In this document: positions 5,941 to 10,847 of the stretch, in pieces
How positions within the stretch are numbered: the stretch's first letter is position 1
Layout of the letters: each line of letters opens with the position of its first letter
NCBI GenBank assembly: GCA_945949385.1
Contig: CAMFEL010000063.1
Location: forward strand, 1 to 10,847
DNA length: 10,847 nucleotides
From: an uncultured Clostridia bacterium
Lineage (GTDB): Bacteria; Bacillota; Clostridia; Oscillospirales; CAG-272
Direction of reading: 5' to 3'
Notes under the pieces: model-generated
Database searches by the model: none
The model's input: only the letters and a program-made list of their open reading frames with translations
Told to the model about the DNA's origin: nothing
Program-made: the position numbers and the translations under genes

Positions 5941-6723
5941 ATGACGCTTTACGTATTTTTGGGAATTATGATACCTTTCGCCGGAACGCTGCTGGGTGCC
6001 GCCTGCGTTTTCTTTATGAAAAAATCCATGAGCGACAGGCTTCAGCGCGCACTGTCCGGCTTCGCGGCGGGCGTTATGGTTGCCGCCTCCGTATGGAGCC
6101 TGCTCATTCCGTCTATTGAGTTTTCGGAGGGGATGGGTAAGCTGTCGTTTATTCCCGCGGCGGCGGGATTCCTTTTGGGAATGATTTTTCTTTTGTTGCT
6201 TGACCACATTATTCCTCATCTGCACAGAAACGTAAATGAGGCGGAGGGACCGCGGAGCCGTCTGGGTCGTTCTGCCATGATGGTGCTTGCGGTGACGCTG
6301 CACAACATTCCTGAGGGAATGGCGGTAGGCGTCGTTTTTGCAGGCTTTCTTACGGGAAACACGGAAATTTCCGCTATGGGCGCGCTTGCACTGTCTCTGG
6401 GTATTGCTATTCAGAATTTCCCCGAGGGGGCTATAATTTCCATGCCGCTTCGGGCAGAGGGCAACAAAAAGTCAAGGGCGTTTCTCAGCGGCGCGGCCTC
6501 CGGTATTGTGGAGCCTTTGGGCGCGCTTCTGACCGTTGCCGCCGCTTCTCTCGTGGTGCCCGCAATTCCTTATTTTCTCAGCTTTGCGGCGGGCGCTATG
6601 CTGTATGTTGTAGTGGAGGAGCTTATTCCCGAAATGTCTGCGGGCAATCATTCCAATGTGGGTACCGTGTTTTTCGCAGTGGGATTTGTGCTGATGATGA
6701 TACTTGATGTGGCGCTGGGATGA
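5941..6723 (+). CDS. ZIP family divalent metal transporter (GufA-like)
   Basis: A 260-residue membrane protein with about eight hydrophobic helices. The two signature metal-site motifs of the ZIP family are present: HNIPEGMAVGV (from H121, in the fourth helix) and QNFPEGAIISMPL (from Q158, in the fifth). The histidine-containing cytoplasmic loop between helices 3 and 4 is short (DHIIPHLHRNVNEAEG). This pattern fits the GufA subfamily of prokaryotic ZIP proteins, which take up Zn(II) and sometimes Fe(II) or Mn(II); the substrate cannot be read from sequence. GGAGGT (5931-5936) lies 4 bases before ATG 5941; an upstream in-frame start at 5899 would add a Cys-rich non-family leader. It has its own consensus promoter behind the feo terminator, so it is a separate unit beside the feo operon. 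A heptad repeat starts right after its stop codon. Confidence 0.92.
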   Translation: MTLYVFLGIMIPFAGTLLGAACVFFMKKSMSDRLQRALSGFAAGVMVAASVWSLLIPSIEFSEGMGKLSFIPAAAGFLLGMIFLLLLDHIIPHLHRNVNEAEGPRSRLGRSAMMVLAVTLHNIPEGMAVGVVFAGFLTGNTEISAMGALALSLGIAIQNFPEGAIISMPLRAEGNKKSRAFLSGAASGIVEPLGALLTVAAASLVVPAIPYFLSFAAGAMLYVVVEELIPEMSAGNHSNVGTVFFAVGFVLMMILDVALG

Positions 6724-6758
6724 TTGAAAATTGAGAATTGAGAGTTGAGAATGGAAAA
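6724..6758 (+). repeat. TTGARAR heptad tandem repeat, copy 2
   Basis: Units TTGAAAA, TTGAGAA, TTGAGAG, TTGAGAA and a decayed TGGAAAA, starting at 6724, 6731, 6738, 6745 and 6752, immediately after the ZIP stop codon. The unit, the 7-base period, the position at a gene's 3' end and the trailing AAAACGG all match the run at 2177-2211. Confidence 0.8.
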
Positions 6759-6827
6759 CGGAAAATGAAAACGGGGAGATGAAGCAAAAACGGGCGAGAG
6801 GATCGGTGCTTCGATAATCACAAAATC

Positions 6828-6853
6828 AAAGGACTGCCGGGCAGTCCTTTTTT
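6828..6853 (+). terminator. Rho-independent terminator after the ZIP gene
   Basis: AAAGGACTGC (6828-6837), loop CGG, GCAGTCCTTT (6841-6850): a perfect 10-bp stem merging into a run of six T (6848-6853). It lies 105 bases after the ZIP stop. Confidence 0.9.
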
Positions 6854-7010
6854 ATGCGAAATTTGATATTGCTTTTTCTTTTTCTGAAGCTTTTGAGGAT
6901 GTCGTGATTTTTTGAGGGGGATTCCCTGAGCGGGGCGGCGGGGTATGTGGCAGCCGCCGGTTTGAGACAGAGTATGTACGGGGCAGAGCCCCGTTTATGA
7001 CAGCGTGTGC
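6854..7010. other. Intergenic stretch between convergent ZIP and sigG genes
   Basis: No gene is seen. The first part is T-rich (polypyrimidine around 6874-6888). Then come GC-rich inverted repeats: GGCGGC near 6935 with GCCGCC near 6953, and ACGGGGC-AGA-GCCCCGT at 6978-6994. These can form stable hairpins on either strand, but no T-run follows them on the minus strand, so they are not clear terminators. Confidence 0.4.
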
Positions 7011-7036
7011 AAATAGGCGCCCGTTTGCGCCTATTT
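7011..7036 (-). terminator. Hairpin at the 3' end of sigG
   Basis: AAATAGGCGC (7011-7020) pairs with GCGCCTATTT (7027-7036) with a 6-base loop. Its arm overlaps the sigG stop codon (TAA, complement of 7035-7037). No T-run follows in the minus-strand direction, so it may be an RNA 3'-end stabiliser or a weak terminator. Confidence 0.4.
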
Positions 7037-7808
7037 ACATCTGCTTTCTGATATGCTCAAGGGCGCCTTTTTCGAGGCGGGAGACCTGTGCCTGGGAAAT
7101 GCCGATCTCGCTTGCTATCTCCATCTGCGTTTTTCCTTTGAAAAAGCGCATATTGATTATATCCCGCTCGCGCCCCGACAGGGTTTTCAGCGCCTCTTTC
7201 AGCGCGATCTCTTCAAGCCAGCTTTCGTCCGTATTGTCAGTATCGCTTATCTGATCCATAACATATATGCTGTCGCCGCCGTCGCTGTAAACCGGGTCGT
7301 AAAGAGACATAGGCTCGACAATAGCGTCTATTGCCGCCGCCACCGCTTCGGGAGCTTCTCCGAGAGAGGCAGCTATCTGCTCAACAGTCGGCTCGCTGTT
7401 AAGGCTTGCCTGAAGCTTTTCCTTCGCCTGAAGCGCACGGTAGGCAAGATCCCGCACGGAACGGGACACTCTGATGGAATTATTGTCCCTGAGATAGCGC
7501 CGCACCTCGCCTATTATCATCGGCACCGCGTAGGTGGAAAACTTTACGCACAGCTCCGTATTGAAATTGTCGATGGCCTTTATCAGTCCTATGCAGCCGA
7601 CCTGAAACAGATCGTCCAGATTTTCCCTCCTGTTGGTAAAACGCTGTATAATGCTCAGCACAAGACGGAGATTTCCGTCGATAAGCTTTTTGCGGGCGTC
7701 CTCGTCGCCCTGTCGCGTTCGCTTCAACAGCTCTTGCTTTTCCTCGTCGGTAAGCGTTTTCAGCTTTGAAGTGTTGACGCCGCATATTTCTACTTTGTTG
7801 TAGTACAT
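7035..7808 (-). CDS. sigG: RNA polymerase sporulation sigma factor SigG (sigma-G)
   Basis: A sigma-70 family protein of 257 residues, close to the B. subtilis SigG length (about 260). The N-terminus NKVEICGVNTSKL (4-16) is a SigG signature that separates it from SigF and SigB. Core-binding and -10 recognition regions are intact: NGNLRLVL-like DGNLRLVLSIIQRF (44-57), DDLFQVGCIGLIKAIDNF (65-82) and VKFSTYAVPMIIGEVRRYLR (88-107). Region 4 ends with the helix-turn-helix TQMEIASEIGISQAQVSRLE (227-246). SigG directs late forespore transcription. I chose the ATG at 7808-7806: GAGGG is close upstream and the family begins at this point; a GTG 12 bases earlier is possible. A sigma-F-type promoter lies upstream. 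It follows the broken spoIVB, an unusual neighbour, since sigG normally sits behind spoIIGA-sigE. D44 replaces the Asn that B. subtilis SigG has here. Confidence 0.95.
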   Translation of the reverse strand: MYYNKVEICGVNTSKLKTLTDEEKQELLKRTRQGDEDARKKLIDGNLRLVLSIIQRFTNRRENLDDLFQVGCIGLIKAIDNFNTELCVKFSTYAVPMIIGEVRRYLRDNNSIRVSRSVRDLAYRALQAKEKLQASLNSEPTVEQIAASLGEAPEAVAAAIDAIVEPMSLYDPVYSDGGDSIYVMDQISDTDNTDESWLEEIALKEALKTLSGRERDIINMRFFKGKTQMEIASEIGISQAQVSRLEKGALEHIRKQM

Positions 7809-7835
7809 GGATGCCCTCACTGCTTTTGATACTTA

Positions 7836-7864
7836 AATTATTGCCACCGTCTGCGCCCTTATAC
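7836..7864 (-). promoter_or_regulatory. Likely sigma-F (forespore) promoter of sigG
   Basis: Read on the minus strand: GTATA (7864-7860), a 14-base spacer, then GGCAATAATT (7845-7836). This matches the recalled sigma-F pattern GYATA-N15-GGnnAnAnT closely, with the spacer one base short. The start would fall near 7829, some 20 bases before the sigG ATG. Sigma-F control of sigG is established in B. subtilis. Confidence 0.6.
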
Positions 7865-7909
7865 AGCACCGCTGCTGCCTCATTTTTCCGCCGCTTCCTT
7901 TAATTTTGT

Positions 7910-8900
7910 TTATTTCATCACATCAGGCATTTCCTTTAACATATCCCGGATATATATGCCGTAGCCCCGGGTGGGGTCGCTTATAAGCACGTGAGTAATT
8001 GCGCCGATGAGCTTTCCGTTCTGCACGACGGGGCTGCCGCTCATACCCTGTACTATGCCGCCCGTTTTTTCTATCAGGGTCTTGTCCGTGATTTCCACAT
8101 TAAAGCTTCCTGCCGGGTCCTTGGAGGTGCCGCGGCTTATCTTTACAGAGTATTCGTTTATGCCAGTGCCGTCTACGGTACAGTAAATGACAGCGTCGCC
8201 CTCTTCAAGGCTGTCCATGCCCGCTGTCTCTATGGGCTTTGTGAGTGCGGCGTATTTGTCCGGGTCGCTGAACACTCCGAACACTCCGTGCTCCGTGTTT
8301 CATCTCTCCCGGTGCGCCGGAAACGCCGCGGTTTATGCCGCTGACCGTTACATCAGACACGATCCCGCGGGACATATCGCACAGCTTACCCGTGGACATA
8401 TCGCATATGCCGTGACCGAGACCGCCGAAGGCTCCCGTTTCGGGTATAATATAGGTAACGGTGCCTATTCCCGCCGTGCCGTCCTTCAGCCACAGGCCTA
8501 TTCTGTATTCTCCCGCGCTTTCTGACATTACGGGCGTAACATATATTGTCAGGGTCTCGTCCCCGCGAAGCACCGTGAACTCCATCTTTTTGCCGCCGCT
8601 TTCAAGCACCGCTCCCGTTATGTCAAGGGAGGTCGACACGTCACTGCCGTTTATCTTTTTAATAATGTCGTTTTCCATAAATCCCGCGTCCTTTGCCGGG
8701 GAAACGGCACCGTCCTCGGAGTCTACCTCGCCGAAGCCGTTTACCGTCAGCTTACCGTTGAAGACCCGCACGCCGAAGGGCATTCCGCCCAGATATACCG
8801 TGTCCGCCGCCTTCGTTTTCGCCGCCGTTGCCCCGATTTGCAGAGACAGTGCAAGAACTATGCACAGAAGCAGCGACACGCTCCTTTTTATTGTTTTCAT
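7910..8900 (-). pseudogene. spoIVB: SpoIVB peptidase gene broken by an out-of-frame deletion
   Basis: SpoIVB is a serine peptidase secreted from the forespore that triggers pro-sigma-K processing. The 5' frame (ATG 8900, signal/anchor at about residues 5-27, PDZ domain at about 38-125, catalytic histidine H163 in GLGHG) is normal to SGINRGVSGAPGEMK, then runs into unrelated codons ending at 8205. The 3' frame, open from 8299 to 7910, starts NTEHGVFGVFSDP and carries GIVQGMSGSP with the catalytic serine (codon 8033-8035) and THVLISDPTRGYGI. In intact SpoIVB, roughly 15 residues (a KG-x-F...G-x-L pattern) lie between GE-x-K and N-T-x-x-G-V-F-G; they are missing here, so the break near 8297-8303 is a deletion of tens of bases, not one slipped base. 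The catalytic residues are thereby on separate frames. Weak ribosome site AAGGCGG. It may be a strain mutation or an assembly collapse. Confidence 0.85.
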
Positions 8901-9012
8901 CTATATGACCGCCTTTTTGTTTTGAAAATTCATTCAAAGTTAATTTGCACACTCTCAAGCCATCGTATGAAATGCAAAATTATCGGTAACTTCAAATCTT
9001 AACCATTTTTTA

Positions 9013-9042
9013 TTGACAATAAAATACGACGTATGTTATAAT
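9013..9042 (+). promoter_or_regulatory. Sigma-A promoter of purA (extended -10)
   Basis: TTGACA (9013-9018), 18-base spacer, TATAAT (9037-9042) preceded by TGT, which makes an extended -10 element. The expected start, near 9049, coincides with the first base of the folded leader. Confidence 0.88.
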
Positions 9043-9048
9043 GATGTA

Positions 9049-9085
9049 CGGCGTTGGTCAGGCTTCTGACGATTACACAATGCCG
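9049..9085 (+). promoter_or_regulatory. Folded 5' leader of purA
   Basis: CGGCGTTG (9049-9056) pairs with CAATGCCG (9078-9085), one G-U pair included. Stacked directly on it is a hairpin GTCAG-GCTT-CTGAC (9057-9070), leaving GATTACA (9071-9077) as a one-sided bulge. The element begins at the expected +1 and ends just before the ribosome site AAAGGGA (9087-9093). It may be an mRNA-stabilising stem or a regulatory RNA; I do not recognise it as a known riboswitch class. Confidence 0.5.
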
Positions 9086-9101
9086 GAAAGGGAACTGTTC
9101 T

Positions 9102-10373
9102 ATGCTTACTGCAGTAGTCGGTATTAACTGGGGCGACGAGGGAAAAGGACGAATCGTCGATCTTCTCAGCCGCGATCAGGATATCGTCGTCAGATATCAG
9201 GGCGGAAATAACGCCGGACACACTGTAATTAACGAAAAGGGCGAGTTTATACTTAATCTGCTTCCGTCAGGCATACTGCGCGACGATGTGGTGTGCGTTA
9301 TGGGCAACGGTATGGCCATTGATCTCAAGCACCTGCACGGTGAGATCGAAAAACTGCGCGAAAAGGGTATCAAAATTTCTCCCGAAAATCTGAAGATCAG
9401 CGACAGAGCTATCGTTACCATGCCTTATCATGTGGATCTTGACTGCTTTGAAGAGGAAAGACTGGGCGGCGCGGGATACGGCTCCACAAGACGCGGTATC
9501 GCTCCCGTTTACAGCGATAAGTACGCAAAAAAGGCAATACGCACAGGCGATCTTTTCCATATGGATTACCTGAAAGAGCATCTTCGCGGAATTCTTGAAT
9601 ATAAAAATCTGACCGTAGAAAAGGTTTACGGTAAAGAGGGCCGTACATACGAAGAAATGCTTTCCTATCTGGAGACTTACGGAGCGGAGTTCAAAGATTA
9701 TATCTGTGACACGGGCGTTTATCTCCAGAAGGCAAACGAAGCCGGCAAACGCATAATGTTTGAAGCGCAGCTCGGCGCTTTGCGCGATATAGATTTCGGC
9801 ATTTATCCCTTTACTTCGTCTTCAAATACCATATCTGCCTACGCTCCCATCGGCGCGGGCATTCCCGGCATCAAGGTGGACACCACCGTGGGTATTATGA
9901 AGGCTTATTCCACCTGCGTGGGTGCGGGTCCCTTTACCGTGGAAATGGAGGGCGATGAGGCCGAGGCACTGAGAAAAGCGGGCGGCGAATACGGTGCCGC
10001 TACCGGCAGACCCAGACGGGTGGGAGCCTTTGATGTGGTTGCGTCAAAGTACGGCATCCGGGTGCAGGGAAGTGACAAGATCGCTCTCACAAAGCTGGAC
10101 GTGCTGTCATATATGGATAAAATTCCCGTTTGTACTGCGTATGAGTACAACGGCGAGAGGATTAACGATTTTCCTGTGGGAGAGGTGCTGGAAAAGGCCG
10201 CTCCCGTTATCGAGTATGTTGACGGCTGGGGCTGCGATATTTCAGGCTGCCGCTCCTTCGGGGAGCTTCCGGAAAATGCTAAGAAGTATGTGGAATTTCT
10301 GGAGGAAAAGCTGGGCGCAAAGCTCTGGCTCATTTCCGTGGGCGCCGAGCGCGACGCTTACTTTATGAGATAA
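9102..10373 (+). CDS. purA: Adenylosuccinate synthetase
   Basis: PurA joins IMP and aspartate using GTP to give adenylosuccinate, the first committed step of AMP synthesis, in the cytoplasm. At 423 residues it has family length. The N-terminal GTP/IMP loop reads GINWGDEGKGR (7-17), with catalytic D12, and GGNNAGHT (34-41) supplies catalytic H40. Later landmarks are YGSTRRGIAPVYSDKYAKK, TTVGIMKAYSTCVGAGPF, and TGRPRRVGAFD from T301. The common Q-W-G-D-E-G-K-G-K is N-W-G-D-E-G-K-G-R here; I recall this variant from clostridial PurA, so I treat it as active. ATG 9102 is 8 bases after AAAGGGA; an in-frame TTG at 9054 falls inside the leader hairpin and would add 16 non-family residues. It is monocistronic: own promoter, folded leader and terminator, divergent from spoIVB. 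Confidence 0.96.
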   Translation: MLTAVVGINWGDEGKGRIVDLLSRDQDIVVRYQGGNNAGHTVINEKGEFILNLLPSGILRDDVVCVMGNGMAIDLKHLHGEIEKLREKGIKISPENLKISDRAIVTMPYHVDLDCFEEERLGGAGYGSTRRGIAPVYSDKYAKKAIRTGDLFHMDYLKEHLRGILEYKNLTVEKVYGKEGRTYEEMLSYLETYGAEFKDYICDTGVYLQKANEAGKRIMFEAQLGALRDIDFGIYPFTSSSNTISAYAPIGAGIPGIKVDTTVGIMKAYSTCVGAGPFTVEMEGDEAEALRKAGGEYGAATGRPRRVGAFDVVASKYGIRVQGSDKIALTKLDVLSYMDKIPVCTAYEYNGERINDFPVGEVLEKAAPVIEYVDGWGCDISGCRSFGELPENAKKYVEFLEEKLGAKLWLISVGAERDAYFMR

Positions 10374-10389
10374 GGATTTATTCAGTCGA

Positions 10390-10416
10390 AAAAAGCCGCC
10401 CGTCGGGCGGCTTTTT
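10390..10416 (+). terminator. Rho-independent terminator of purA
   Basis: AAAAAGCCGCCC (10390-10401), loop GTC, GGGCGGCTTTTT (10405-10416): a perfect 12-bp stem with A/T flanks, 17 bases after the purA stop. Confidence 0.93.
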
Positions 10417-10523
10417 CGTATGAAAGCAGCGGCTCATACGCCGTATTGAGGGCGGAACGGCTGCGGAGCGAAAGCCCGTATCGGAGCTTTGCGAGAAATA
10501 GTAATTTTTTTGCAAAAAAGGTG

Positions 10524-10552
10524 TTGACAAACCGCCGCGCATTTAGTATAAT
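10524..10552 (+). promoter_or_regulatory. Sigma-A promoter of the tRNA-Leu pair
   Basis: A perfect consensus, TTGACA (10524-10529), 17-base GC-containing spacer, TATAAT (10547-10552), about 32 bases before the first tRNA. This strength is usual for stable RNA genes. Confidence 0.9.
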
Positions 10553-10584
10553 ATCATCTGTCAGCGGACGGTTGCCGCAGACAT

Positions 10585-10669
10585 GCGAGAGTGGCGGAAC
10601 AGGCAGACGCGCACGTTTGAGGGGCGTGTGGTTAACACCGTACGGGTTCAAGTCCCGTTTCTCGCACCA
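10585..10669 (+). tRNA. tRNA-Leu (anticodon GAG)
   Basis: An 85-base class II tRNA. The acceptor GCGAGAG pairs with TTCTCGC (one G-U), the anticodon arm is CACGT-TTGAGGG-GCGTG giving anticodon GAG, a variable arm (GGT-TAAC-ACC) follows, and the T arm is ACGGG-TTCAAGT-CCCGT. Discriminator A and CCA are encoded (10666-10669). It reads CUC and CUU codons. Confidence 0.95.
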
Positions 10670-10671
10670 CG

Positions 10672-10702
10672 GTAAGACAGACAGCACGGCTGTCTGTCTT
10701 AC
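10672..10702 (+). other. Perfect 14-bp hairpin between the two tRNA genes
   Basis: GTAAGACAGACAGC (10672-10685), loop ACG, GCTGTCTGTCTTAC (10689-10702). It starts two bases after the CCA of the first tRNA and is followed by TTAAATAA, not a T-run. It could shield the tRNA 3' side for processing or act as a partial terminator. Confidence 0.6.
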
Positions 10703-10710
10703 TTAAATAA

Positions 10711-10797
10711 GCGGATATGGCGGAATTGGCAGACGCGCTAGATTCAGGTTCTAGTCGGGGCAACTCGGTGGAGGTTCAAGTCCTCTTATCCGCACCA
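10711..10797 (+). tRNA. tRNA-Leu (anticodon CAG)
   Basis: An 87-base class II tRNA. Acceptor GCGGATA pairs with TATCCGC, the anticodon arm is CTAGA-TTCAGGT-TCTAG giving anticodon CAG, a long variable arm contains CGGGG-CAA-CTCGG, and the T arm is GGAGG-TTCAAGT-CCTCT. CCA is encoded (10795-10797). It reads CUG. Its D arm nearly equals that of the first tRNA-Leu. Confidence 0.95.
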
Positions 10798-10840
10798 AAA
10801 AAGAAGTAACTTTTGTCTACCAAAAGTTACTTCTTTTTTT
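10798..10840 (+). terminator. Rho-independent terminator of the tRNA unit
   Basis: A perfect stem of at least 18 bp, 10798-10815 with 10821-10838 around the loop TCTAC, whose 3' arm runs into TTTTTTT (10834-10840). It begins directly after the CCA of tRNA-Leu(CAG). Confidence 0.93.
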
Positions 10841-10847
10841 ATCCAAG

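Noticed and set aside
5506..6303. 265-residue minus-strand open frame across the feoB end and the ZIP start
   Set aside because: It lies antisense to three well-supported genes, has low-complexity composition (many Arg, His, Gln) and no domain; it is a shadow frame.
7053..7769. 238-residue plus-strand open frame opposite sigG
   Set aside because: sigG on the minus strand has intact sigma-factor regions throughout; the plus-strand frame is a shadow.
8461..8925. 154-residue plus-strand open frame opposite spoIVB
   Set aside because: The minus strand encodes the signal segment, PDZ domain and start of the SpoIVB peptidase; the plus-strand frame has no family features.
8925..9000. Sigma-F/G promoter for spoIVB
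   Set aside because: Only weak partial matches (such as TGAAG and CATTTCA on the minus strand) with poor spacing were found; not strong enough to call.
9054..9101. TTG start extending PurA by 16 residues
   Set aside because: The TTG lies inside the leader stem only a few bases from the expected transcription start, and the extra residues do not fit the family.
9049..9101. Classical purine riboswitch before purA
   Set aside because: The leader is too short and lacks the three-way junction with kissing loops expected of that class.

Overview
The window looks like a chromosomal piece of an endospore-forming member of the Firmicutes, class Clostridia, most likely of the Ruminococcus/Oscillospiraceae type. 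The evidence is a forespore sigma factor (SigG), a SpoIVB peptidase gene, consensus sigma-A promoters (TTGACA-17/18-TATAAT), AGGAGG-type ribosome binding sites, a clostridial-style adenylosuccinate synthetase (GINWGDEGKGR), and a feoA-feoA-feoB cluster followed by the small FeoB-associated cysteine-rich protein. This placement is an inference from protein style, not a database result.

Layout. 1-275: 3' end of an ABC-2 type transporter permease. 303-2180: a macro-domain (ADP-ribose binding) protein with an extra helical C-terminal domain, then a von Willebrand factor A (VWA) protein whose ribosome binding site lies in the stem of a long hairpin. 2181-2487: a run of TTGARAR heptads, two hairpins including a terminator, a consensus promoter and three palindromes of the form GTTAGC-N4-GCTAAC. 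2491-5809: feoA, feoA, feoB and the FeoB-associated gene, with a fourth palindrome just before feoB and a terminator at the end. 5844-6853: a ZIP-family metal transporter with its own near-perfect promoter, a second heptad run and a terminator. 7011-8900, minus strand: spoIVB, broken by an out-of-frame deletion, followed by sigG with a likely sigma-F promoter. 9013-10416: purA with its own promoter, a folded leader and a terminator. 10524-10840: two tRNA-Leu genes (anticodons GAG and CAG) under one promoter, with a strong final terminator.

How the parts work together. The central unit is divalent-metal import. FeoB is the GTP-driven Fe(II) channel, the two FeoA proteins are small cytoplasmic partners, and the Cys-rich membrane peptide is the usual clostridial companion. 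The repeated palindromes look like operators of a DtxR/MntR-type metal-responsive repressor. The ZIP transporter adds a second metal route but has no palindrome of this kind. On the minus strand, spoIVB and sigG belong to forespore-to-mother-cell signalling. The deletion in spoIVB would abolish the peptidase if it is real. purA and the tRNAs are housekeeping.

The least explained parts are the macro/VWA pair, the VWA hairpin, the acidic insertion in FeoB, the folded purA leader and the heptad repeats.
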